A stretch of DNA of 64,000 nt. Origin: Leucobacter chromiiresistens (GTDB lineage: Bacteria; Actinomycetota; Actinomycetes; Actinomycetales; Microbacteriaceae). Position numbers and translations under genes: made by a program. The stretch is taken from assembly GCF_900102345.1 (NCBI RefSeq), contig NZ_FNKB01000002.1, positions 327,653-391,652 on the forward strand, written 5' to 3'. Below are positions 56,469-64,000 of this stretch, piece by piece. The notes under the pieces were generated by a model, which made no database searches, had not been told where the DNA came from, and saw only the letters and a list, made by a program, of their open reading frames with translations. Within the stretch, counting starts at the first letter, position 1. Each line of letters begins with the position of its first letter.

Positions 56469-59417
56469 ATGGCCAGTAAAGCTTCGTCGCGCCAGCACAC
56501 GGGAAAGGCCGCGACTCGGGGTTCCCGTTCAGCGGATACCCGAGCGACCGCGAAAACGAAGGTGCTCGCCGAACCGGAGGCTACGGACGGCGTCGTCGTG
56601 CGCGCCTGGAACGGATTGGCGCACGCCGTCGGGGCCGCGGCCCGCGCCTTCCGCGTCGAGCCGCTCGCGCCCGAGGATCGTCGTGACGGCGTGCCCCTGC
56701 TCCTCGTGCTGCTCGCGATCGCCGGAGCGGTGATCGAGTGGTTCTTCATCGGGCAGACGTTCGCCGTGACCCTCGATGCGTGGTCGTTCGGCGGGCTCTT
56801 CGGGCGGGTCGCCTTCGGTCTGCCGATCATCATGGCGGGCTTCGCGCTCTGGCTCTTCAACCATCCGTCGAGCGTGCACGACAACCGGCGCATCGCGACG
56901 GGGCTCACGCTCGCCGTGCTCTCGGCAGCCGGTCTGTGCCACCTGTACGGCGGCATGCCGAACCCCTGGGAGAACCCGGAGCAGCTGAGCGCTGCGGGCG
57001 GCGTCTTCGGCTGGCTGGTGGGTGGGGCGCTCAAGTACCTCACGATGTGGGTCGCGGTGCCGCTGCTCTCGATCCTGATCCTCATGTCGCTGCTCATCGT
57101 CTTGAAGACGCCGCCCTCGCGCATCGCCCGACGCGTGCGCGAGGCGTACGCGTTCCTCTTCGGCGTGAGTGCGGAGGGCGAGCATGATGCCGCGCCCGCG
57201 ACCGCGCCGAAGCGCAGCCGCAAGCAGGAGCGGGCCGAGCAGCAGGCGCTCTTCGACCTTGAGCAGCAGGAGGGCGACGGCGACGCGGTGCCCTGGTGGC
57301 GTCGCAACGCCTCCGGCCGGGAGGAGGACCCGGAGTACGCGGCCGACCGCTCCGGCCTCGATGCCGCACTCGGCGGCTCCGCACTCGGCGGCACCGCGCC
57401 TGAGGCGGAGAAGAACGGCGCGTTCGAATCCGCGCTCGCCCCCGAGCCGGCGACCGGCGTGTTCCCCTCAGACCTCTTCGACGAGCTCGAGCAGGCCGAA
57501 GCAGCCGTGCAGGCGACGGCGACCGGACCGGCGTCGGGGCTCGGCGACGACTCCTGGGACGACTTCGCGGCCGCCGCTCCCGAACCGCCCGCGGAGGAGC
57601 CGGCCGCACCTGCGGCGGCCTCGGAGCCCTTCGTCGTCGCGCCGCCGCACAGCCCCGCCGACCAGGCCGCGTACCGCCTGCCCGACCAGAACGCGCTCTC
57701 GGCCGGCGACGCCCCGAAGACGCATACGGAGGCGAACGACCTCATCACGGCCGCGATCGCGCGGGTCTTCGAGGAGTTCAAGGTCGATGCCCGGGTCTCG
57801 GGCTTCTCACGCGGCCCGACCGTGACGCAGTACGAAGTCGAGCTCGGCCCCGGCGTCAAGGTGGAGAAGGTCACCGCGCTCTCGAAGAATCTCTCCTACG
57901 CCGTCGCCTCGAACGAGGTGCGCATCCTCTCCCCGATCCCCGGGCGGAGCGCAATCGGCATCGAGATTCCGAACCAGGACCGCGAGAACGTCGCGCTGGG
58001 CGACGTGCTGCGTTCGAGCAAGGCGCAGCGCAGCCCGCACCCGATGACCATCGGCGTGGGCAAGGACGTCAAGGGCGGCTTCGTCGTGGCGAACCTCGCG
58101 AAGATGCCCCACCTGCTCGTCGCCGGTGCCACCGGCTCGGGCAAGTCGAGCTTCATCAACTCCATGATCACCAGCATCCTCATGCGGGCGACGCCCTCCG
58201 AGGTGCGCATGGTGCTCGTCGACCCGAAGCGCGTCGAGCTCACCGTCTACCAGGGCGTGCCGCACCTCATCACGCCCATCATCACGAACCCCAAGAAGGC
58301 GGCCGAAGCGCTGCAGTGGGTCGTGAAGGAGATGGACATGCGCTACGACGACCTCGCGAGCTTCGGCTTCCGCCACATCGACGACTTCAACGAGGCCGTG
58401 CGGTCGGGCGGCATCGTGCTCCCCGAGGGCAGCCAGCGCGTGCTGAAGCCCTACCCCTACCTGCTCGTGGTGGTCGACGAGCTGGCGGACCTCATGCTCA
58501 TCGCCCCCCGGGACGTCGAGGACTCGATCCAGCGCATCACGCAGCTGGCCCGCGCCGCCGGCATCCACCTGGTGCTCGCGACGCAGCGTCCCTCGGTGAA
58601 CGTTGTGACCGGCGTGATCAAGTCGAACGTGCCGAGCCGCTACGCGTTCGCCGTCGCGTCCGGCACGGACTCGCGCGTCATCCTCGACGAGGTGGGCGCG
58701 GAGCGGCTCATCGGGCAGGGCGACGGCCTGCTCCTGCTGAACGGCGAATCGTCGCCGGTGCGCGTGCAGGGCGCGTGGGTCGGGGAGGCGGAGATCGCGC
58801 AGGTGGTCGCACACGTCAAGGCTCAAGCGCAGCCCGAGTACCGCGCGGACGTGGCGCAGGCGGTCGAGAAGAAGGAGATCGACGAAGACATCGGCGACGA
58901 TCTCGAGGTGCTGATCGCGGCCATCGAACTCGTCGTCTCCTCGCAGTTCGGCTCGACCTCGATGCTGCAGCGCAAGCTGCGCGTCGGCTTCGCGAAGGCG
59001 GGCAGGTTGATGGACCTGATGGAGTCGCGCGACATCGTCGGACCGTCGGAGGGATCGAAAGCCCGCGACGTGCTCGTCAGCCCTGAGCAGCTGCCCGAAG
59101 TGCTCGCGCGCATCGGCGGCGGCCCGGCCCCCGCCGCACCCGCGTTCGAGTCCCCGCGCCCGCAGCCGCCGAGCGCCGGCGCACCGGGCTCCTCCGCATC
59201 CGTGGCGAGCGGCGCGGCGGGCCTCGCCTCCGGAGGCGCCGCCTCCGCTCCGAGCACCGGCGGCGACGCGGAGACGGACGTCATCGATCCGTTCGACGCA
59301 TCGCTCGGAACCGCCGACCCCCGGTACGACGACCCGATCGCCCAGCACCAGGCGAGCCTCGAAGAGGTCGAGAGCGACGGCGACGAGGACGCGTGGCAGC
59401 TCACCGGGCGGGACTGA
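56469..59417 (+). CDS. ftsK: DNA translocase FtsK/SpoIIIE
   Basis: A 982-residue septal DNA pump. Four N-terminal membrane helices (about residues 75-215) anchor it at the septum. A proline/alanine/acid-rich linker reaches to about residue 410. The motor contains [16 protein letters not shown] (Walker A) and [12 protein letters not shown] (Walker B). A C-terminal winged helix ([18 protein letters not shown]) reads DNA orientation signals. A further tail of about 110 residues, rich in alanine and proline, follows. TACCCT lies seven bases before the ATG, giving a possible leaderless message. Confidence 0.96.
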   Translation: MASKASSRQHTGKAATRGSRSADTRATAKTKVLAEPEATDGVVVRAWNGLAHAVGAAARAFRVEPLAPEDRRDGVPLLLVLLAIAGAVIEWFFIGQTFAVTLDAWSFGGLFGRVAFGLPIIMAGFALWLFNHPSSVHDNRRIATGLTLAVLSAAGLCHLYGGMPNPWENPEQLSAAGGVFGWLVGGALKYLTMWVAVPLLSILILMSLLIVLKTPPSRIARRVREAYAFLFGVSAEGEHDAAPATAPKRSRKQERAEQQALFDLEQQEGDGDAVPWWRRNASGREEDPEYAADRSGLDAALGGSALGGTAPEAEKNGAFESALAPEPATGVFPSDLFDELEQAEAAVQATATGPASGLGDDSWDDFAAAAPEPPAEEPAAPAAASEPFVVAPPHSPADQAAYRLPDQNALSAGDAPKTHTEANDLITAAIARVFEEFKVDARVSGFSRGPTVTQYEVELGPGVKVEKVTALSKNLSYAVASNEVRILSPIPGRSAIGIEIPNQDRENVALGDVLRSSKAQRSPHPMTIGVGKDVKGGFVVANLAKMPHLLVAGATGSGKSSFINSMITSILMRATPSEVRMVLVDPKRVELTVYQGVPHLITPIITNPKKAAEALQWVVKEMDMRYDDLASFGFRHIDDFNEAVRSGGIVLPEGSQRVLKPYPYLLVVVDELADLMLIAPRDVEDSIQRITQLARAAGIHLVLATQRPSVNVVTGVIKSNVPSRYAFAVASGTDSRVILDEVGAERLIGQGDGLLLLNGESSPVRVQGAWVGEAEIAQVVAHVKAQAQPEYRADVAQAVEKKEIDEDIGDDLEVLIAAIELVVSSQFGSTSMLQRKLRVGFAKAGRLMDLMESRDIVGPSEGSKARDVLVSPEQLPEVLARIGGGPAPAAPAFESPRPQPPSAGAPGSSASVASGAAGLASGGAASAPSTGGDAETDVIDPFDASLGTADPRYDDPIAQHQASLEEVESDGDEDAWQLTGRD

Positions 59418-59496
59418 CCCGAAACGCTTCGGACCGATGCCGGACCGAAATCCGAGTGGCGCGGAGCCCCCGCGCCGATGAAAAGAGGAGACGACG

Positions 59497-60537
59497 GTGA
59501 CGCATCCCGACGCGCAGGTGGCCCCCGGTCCGCACGAGCCGCAGGAGCACGACCGCCGGCAGCGCGGCGCCTGGATCTGGGGAGTGACCGCCGCGCTCGC
59601 CGTGGTGGTGCTCGGCGCCGCCGGCACGGTGATCGCCGTCGACGCGCAGTCGAATAATCGCGGTGAGGTGCGTGCGATCGCGGCGCAGTACCTCGACGCG
59701 GTCGCGGCGGGGCGTCTCGCCGACGCGGAGCAACTCTTCGACGGAGCACCGTCGGCAGGCTCGGGCGAGGCCCCGAGCGCCGACGTGTTCGCCGAGGCGG
59801 AGCACATCGCGCACCCCGAGCTCGGGCGCTTCCGCGTCGACTTCGACGCCGGCCGGGCCACCGGCGAGGTCGTCTACGAACTCGACGGCTACCCGTACAC
59901 CGACCACCTCGAGCTGCGTCGCGACGAGGACGACTCGTGGAGCGTCACCTCGGGGCTGCGATACGACGTGATGCTCGACACGGCCGGAGGCGGAGCGCTC
60001 GGGTTGCGCGGAGCCGACGAGCCGTTCCCCGCGGGGGCCGACGTCGTGACCCTTTACGCGGGCCAGTACGCGCTCGAATCGCACAATCCCTACTTCACGA
60101 CCCTCGACGGGGCCCGATTCCCCGTCACCTCCGCGGGCGACGCGCTCTTCGCCTCCGACTGGGTCGCTCCCGGGCCCGACTACGCCGACGAGGTGCAGCG
60201 GAAGGTCGCCGAGGCCTACCGCGAGTGCGCCACGTCGACGGACGTCTGGGAGTTGCAGTCATGCGGCATCGACGTGATGGAGCCGAGCCCGAGGTTCGAC
60301 CCCGCCGCCCAGGTGGCCGTATCGGTGGAAATGGTGACGCCGCCGCTGGTGAGCAGCGTCGACGAGACCTCGATCTGGATGCAGATCGAGGATCGCGGGG
60401 CATTCACGGCGACGTACACCGGCCGCGGCGCCGACGGCCGACCGCTCACCGAAGAGCTCGAGGTGGGCGCCTCCGACGCGGACGTTGAGGTGACGCCGAC
60501 GACGGACGGGCTCGACGTCGAGATCTACGCCTACTAG
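59497..60537 (+). CDS. Membrane-anchored extracytoplasmic protein of unknown function
   Basis: A 346-residue protein with one membrane helix (about residues 25-48) and a charged cytoplasmic start (PHEPQEHDRRQRG). The outside part has a small NTF2-like segment (IAAQYLDAVAAGRLADAEQL) and two later beta-rich domains (from about residue 140), with cysteines C246 and C257 that could pair. No family is recognised with certainty. GTG at 59497 follows AAAAGAGGAG. It lies between ftsK and pgsA, each with its own apparent promoter or start. Confidence 0.7.
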   Translation: MTHPDAQVAPGPHEPQEHDRRQRGAWIWGVTAALAVVVLGAAGTVIAVDAQSNNRGEVRAIAAQYLDAVAAGRLADAEQLFDGAPSAGSGEAPSADVFAEAEHIAHPELGRFRVDFDAGRATGEVVYELDGYPYTDHLELRRDEDDSWSVTSGLRYDVMLDTAGGGALGLRGADEPFPAGADVVTLYAGQYALESHNPYFTTLDGARFPVTSAGDALFASDWVAPGPDYADEVQRKVAEAYRECATSTDVWELQSCGIDVMEPSPRFDPAAQVAVSVEMVTPPLVSSVDETSIWMQIEDRGAFTATYTGRGADGRPLTEELEVGASDADVEVTPTTDGLDVEIYAY

Positions 60538-60571
60538 GAGCGGGCGGCGGCGCCTCAAGTAGGCTGCTGAC

Positions 60572-61171
60572 ATGACCGCCAACGCCCCCGCGCCCGCGGC
60601 GCCCAGCAACTGGAACGCCCCCAACGTCATCACGGGGGCGCGCATCCTCGCCACGCCGTTCTTCCTGTGGATGCTGCTCGCCGATGGCGGCACCGACGGC
60701 CCCTGGCGGTGGGCGGCGGCCGTGTTCTTCGTGCTCGCGATCGCGACGGACGCGTGGGACGGGCACATCGCACGGTCCCGAGGGCTCATCACGGATCTCG
60801 GCAAGCTGCTCGACCCGATCGCCGACAAATTCCTGACCGGCGCAGCGCTGGTCGGCCTCTCGATCCTGGCCGAGCTGCCCTGGTGGGTCACCGTGCTCAT
60901 CCTCGTGCGCGAGGTCGGCATCACCGTGCACCGTCTGCTCGTCGCCCACGACGTCGTGCTCGCCGCCGCCTGGGCGGGCAAGGTGAAAACCGTGGCGCAG
61001 TCCGTCGCGATCACCCTCGCACTGCTGCCGCTCGCCGGTGTCGTGGGATCCGCCGCGCCCCTCGTCGAATGGGTCAACATCATCACGATGACCATCGCCT
61101 TCATCCTCACTATCACGAGCGGGCTCGACTACATCGTGGGGTACGCGCGGGCGAGGCGGGCGGCACGGTGA
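60572..61171 (+). CDS. pgsA: CDP-diacylglycerol-glycerol-3-phosphate 3-phosphatidyltransferase
   Basis: A 199-residue membrane enzyme for phosphatidylglycerol phosphate. The CDP-alcohol phosphotransferase motif is complete from D60 to D85 (DAWDGHIAR, then G and two further aspartates at regular spacing). Five or six hydrophobic segments are seen. TAGGCT ends six bases before the ATG, so initiation may be leaderless. The stop overlaps the cinA GTG by four bases. In Actinobacteria other CDP-alcohol transferases act on inositol phosphate, but this motif set fits PgsA. Confidence 0.9.
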   Translation: MTANAPAPAAPSNWNAPNVITGARILATPFFLWMLLADGGTDGPWRWAAAVFFVLAIATDAWDGHIARSRGLITDLGKLLDPIADKFLTGAALVGLSILAELPWWVTVLILVREVGITVHRLLVAHDVVLAAAWAGKVKTVAQSVAITLALLPLAGVVGSAAPLVEWVNIITMTIAFILTITSGLDYIVGYARARRAAR

Positions 61172-61709
61172 CCGCGTCCCGCCGAGCGGAGCTCGCCCGG
61201 CGCGTCATCGAGGAGGCGGGCGCGCGCGGGCTCACCCTCGCCGTCGCCGAGTCGCTCACCGGCGGTCTGCTCGCCGATGCCTTCGTCTCGATTCCGGGGG
61301 CCTCGCGCGTGCTCGTCGGGGCATCGTCGCCTACGACACCGCGCTCAAGCACTCGCTCCTCGGAGTCGACGACGAGCTCCTGCGCCGGAGCGGCCCCGTC
61401 GACGGCGACGTCGCGCGACAGATGGCCGCCGGGGTGCGTCGAGCGTGCGCCGTGCCGCGCAGGGGCTCCGCCGAGGCTCCCACGGCAATCGGCGTCGCCA
61501 CGACGGGCGTCGCCGGGCCCGATCCCGATCCGCAGACCGGTCAACCCGCCGGAACGGTCTGGGTCGCGGTGAGCGCGGGCGCCGTCGAGCGGCAGCGGCT
61601 GCTCGACCTCGACGGCGACCGCGCGACCATTCGCGCGGCAGCCGTCACCGCGGCGATCGAGCTGCTGGTCGAGTGCCTCGAGCCCGGATCGGCCTCATCC
61701 GCTCCGTGA
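61168..61709 (+). pseudogene. cinA: CinA C-terminal domain protein (nicotinamide-nucleotide amidase) with one-base frameshift
   Basis: The first frame reads LAVAESLTGGLLADAF and runs to SRVLVG. After the G run at 61318-61321 the family sequence continues in another frame: GIVAYDTALKHSLLGVDDE, then VATTGVAGPDPD and GTVWVAVSAG. Restoring one G (GGGG to GGGGG) gives a whole 180-residue gene that ends at 61709. The product would hydrolyse nicotinamide mononucleotide as part of NAD recycling. The lesion is one of five similar ones near the window's end and may be a sequencing error. The start overlaps pgsA. Confidence 0.88.
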
Positions 61710-61779
61710 CCTCGGTACGCTGGGGGCGAATCGATCATCGCAGATCGCGGCGATCCAACTCCGCGAAGGGGAATTGAGA

Positions 61780-63239
61780 GTGCAGAAGAACAGACGTTGG
61801 ACTCGCGTGCGCGCCGGTCTCGCGGCAGGATTCGCAGCGACGCTGCTGCTGGGAACCGGAGCGGCGACTGCGGTCATGCCGGCTCAGGCGGAGGGGGAGA
61901 CGTACGTCATCGCGACGGACACCACCTTCGCGCCGTTCGAGTTCCGCGATCCGTCGACCGGAGACCTCGTCGGCATCGACATGGACCTGATGAACACGAT
62001 CGCGGAGCGGGAGGGGTTCAGCGTCGACATCCGCTCGCTGGGCTTCCAGGCCGCGCTCTCGGCCGTGCAGTCGGGGCAGGCCGACGGCGTCATCGCCGGC
62101 ATGTCCATCACGGACGAGCGCAAGGAGATCTTCGACTTCTCCGAGCCGTACTTCGAGTCGGGCGTGCAGATGGCGGTCGCCGCGAACGACGACTCGATCG
62201 AGGGCTATGACGACCTCGCGGGTGAGACCGTGGTCGCGAAGTCGGGTTCCGAGGGGCTCGCCGAGGCCGAGAAGCTCGCCGAGGAGTACGGCTTCACGGT
62301 GAAGGCGCTCGATCAGTCGGCGACCATGTACGAGTCGGTGAAGAACCAATCGGCGGTCGCAGTGTTCGACGACTACCCGGTGCTGGCCTACGGCATCGAC
62401 CAGGGCAACGGACTCAAGGTCGTCACCGAGAAGATCCCGGGCGGCGAGTACGGCTTCGCCGTGGCGAAGGGCGAGAACTCGGAGCTGCTGGCGGCGTTCA
62501 ACGACGGGCTGGCGAAGCTGCAGGCCGACGGCACCTACGACGAGATCCTCGACACGTACCTCGGCGATTCCGAGACCACGCAGGGCGGCGGCAACATCTT
62601 CGAGCTCGTGGTCGAGAGCTGGCCGGCGCTCTCCAAGGGCCTCTGGAACACGGTGTCGATCACCGTCGTCTCCTTCATCATCGCCCTCGCGCTCGGGCTC
62701 GTGTTCGGGTTCATGAAGATCTCGTCCTCGCGCGTCGTGCGCGGAATCGCCACGGTGTACGTCTCGATCTTCCGCGGCACGCCGATCCTCGTCTGGGCCT
62801 TCCTCTTCTACTTCGGGCTGCCGCAGCTCACCGGGGCGCCCGGAAACGTCTTCCTCGCCGGTGTCGCCACGCTCGCGCTCAATGCCGGTGCCTACCTGAC
62901 CGAGATCGTGCGCGGCGGACTGCAGGCCGTGGATCCGGGGCAGATGGAGGCGGCGCGGTCGCTCGGCCTCGGGTGGGGCGCTCGATGCAGCGCGTCGTCG
63001 TGCCGCAGGCAGCCAAGATCTCGATGCCCTCCGTCATCAACCAGCTCGTCATCACGCTGAAGGACTCGTCGCTGCTCCTGACCATCGGCTTCGCGGAGCT
63101 CCTCTACCAGGCGCAGCAGATCTATGCGGCGAACTTCCGCACGACGGAGATGCTCATCATCGTCGGAGTGATGTACTTCATCGTCATCACCCTGCTGACC
63201 TGGCTTGCGAACATCGTGGATAAGAAGGTGAACAAGTGA
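61780..63239 (+). pseudogene. Polar amino acid ABC transporter: binding protein fused to permease, with one-base frameshift
   Basis: A signal peptide (about residues 1-38) is followed by a type 3 solute-binding domain (TTFAPFEFRDPSTGDLVGID and onward) and then, from about residue 275, a His/Glu/Gln/Arg-type permease domain (SIFRGTPILVWAF, EIVRGGLQAVDPGQMEAARS). At G4 (62975-62978) the frame breaks: RSMQRVVVPQAAKISMPSV continues in the other frame to the stop at 63239. One extra G would give 486 residues. Fused binding-permease proteins are known in Gram-positive glutamine transporters. GTG start follows GAAGGGGA. The downstream ATPase overlaps it by four bases. Confidence 0.88.
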
Positions 63240-63995
63240 CCGAGAACACGGCAACGCACACGGGCACTCCGGCGATCGAGGTCGCGGGACTGCGCAAGTC
63301 GTTCGGCAGCAACGAGGTGCTCACGGGCATCGACCTCGTCGTGGCGGAGGGGAGGTGGTCTCCGTGATCGGACCCTCGGGATCGGGCAAGTCGACCCTGC
63401 TCCGGTGCCTCAACCGCCTCGAGGAGCCGAGCGGGGGCTCGGTCGTGGTGAGCGGCATGGAGCTCACCTCGCAGCAGGCCGACATCAACGTGGTGCGGCA
63501 GAACATCGGCATGGTGTTCCAGCACTTCAACCTGTTCCCGAACATGACGGTGCTCGAGAACATCATGCTCGCCCCGGTCGACCTGAAGAAGAAGTCGAAG
63601 AACGAGGCCCGCGATGCGGCGCTGTCGCTGCTCGAGCGCGTCGGGCTCTCCGAGAAGGGGGACGCCCGACCGGCGTCGCTCTCGGGCGGGCAGAAGCAGC
63701 GCGTCGCGATTGCGCGTGCGCTCGCGATGGAGCCGAAGATCATGCTGTTCGACGAGGCGACGTCGGCGCTCCGACCCCGAGATGGTGGGGGAGGTGCTGC
63801 CAGGTGATCCGCGATCTCGCGGCCTCGGGCATGACGATGGTGCTGGTCACCCACGAGATGGGCTTCGCGCGCGAGGTGTGCGATCGCGTCGTGTTCATGG
63901 ACGGGGGCGCCGTGGTGGAGGAGGGCGCACCCGAGCAGGTGTTCGGCGATCCGCAGCAGGCGCGCACGCGGGAGTTCCTCTCGAAGGTGCTGTGA
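63236..63995 (+). pseudogene. Polar amino acid ABC transporter ATP-binding protein with three one-base indels
   Basis: A GlnQ/HisP-like ATPase broken by a missing G at 63349-63352 and by an extra C at 63771-63772 and another at 63800-63801. The pieces in order are VEVAGLRKSFG-like start, VSVIGPSGSGKSTLLRCLN (Walker A), LSGGQKQRVAIARAL (signature), LFDEATSAL (Walker B), and VLVTHEMGFAREVCDRVVF (H-loop). With the three corrections the gene is 252 residues, the normal family length. It would power the fused binding-permease protein just upstream. Whether the lesions are real is discussed in the findings. Confidence 0.86.
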
Positions 63996-64000
63996 GCGCC

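Overview
The window is about 64 kb of very GC-rich DNA with densely packed genes, frequent GTG starts, 4-bp ATGA/GTGA overlaps and TAnnnT -10 boxes 6-7 bases before start codons. Gene content and order (prfB-ftsE-ftsX-smpB-ssrA; pnp-M16 peptidase-dapB; thyA-folA-dapA-rnj; ilvD-ilvBNC-serA) point to an actinobacterium, most probably Microbacteriaceae, perhaps Leucobacter-like. That placement is inference from family knowledge; no database was searched.

Region by region: 1-5.1 kb carries a spermidine/putrescine-type ABC transporter (5' end cut off by the window) followed by an APC polyamine/amino-acid permease. 5.1-7.3 kb is a divergent pair, a YczE-type membrane protein and a MocR/YczR-type regulator, with two dyads between them. 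7.4-12.4 kb holds translation and division genes (prfB, ftsE, ftsX, smpB, a TetR regulator, tmRNA), with an 18-bp perfect inverted repeat bracketing the tmRNA. 12.5-16.2 kb has cycA and a copper-handling cluster (membrane protein, YcnI, CopC). 16.2-21.2 kb looks like a zinc-starvation regulon: a P-loop-less CobW-like protein, a cysteine-free L36 paralogue, a DUF318/TIGR03943 permease operon and zur. Two promoters there share the same -10/Zur-box layout.

21.4-26.3 kb is mixed housekeeping (YbjN, GlxA-type regulator, gap, DUF3054, HisN-like phosphatase, tRNA-Lys, small membrane proteins). 26.3-37 kb carries branched-chain amino acid synthesis (ilvD, ilvB, ilvN, ilvC), the helicase hrpB and serA. 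37.2-40.7 kb is an asparagine uptake and cleavage operon (ansP plus asparaginase) facing its probable GntR/FadR-type regulator, with a clear operator on the promoter. 40.9-46.9 kb is pnp, a decayed DUF559 gene, an M16 peptidase and dapB. 47-61.2 kb holds an APC permease, thyA, folA, dapA, rnj, two Fem-type peptidyltransferases flanking murJ, ftsK, a membrane-anchored protein and pgsA.

The last 2.8 kb (cinA and a polar amino acid ABC transporter) contains five single-base indels that break three otherwise normal genes. No such lesion was noticed in the genes before that point apart from the decayed DUF559 gene. The regularity (three G4 runs where G5 is needed) makes sequencing error likely. 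No CRISPR array, prophage, insertion sequence or complete defence system was recognised. The strongest candidates for new biology are the zinc-starvation cluster, the tmRNA-bracketing inverted repeat and the murJ/Fem operon.
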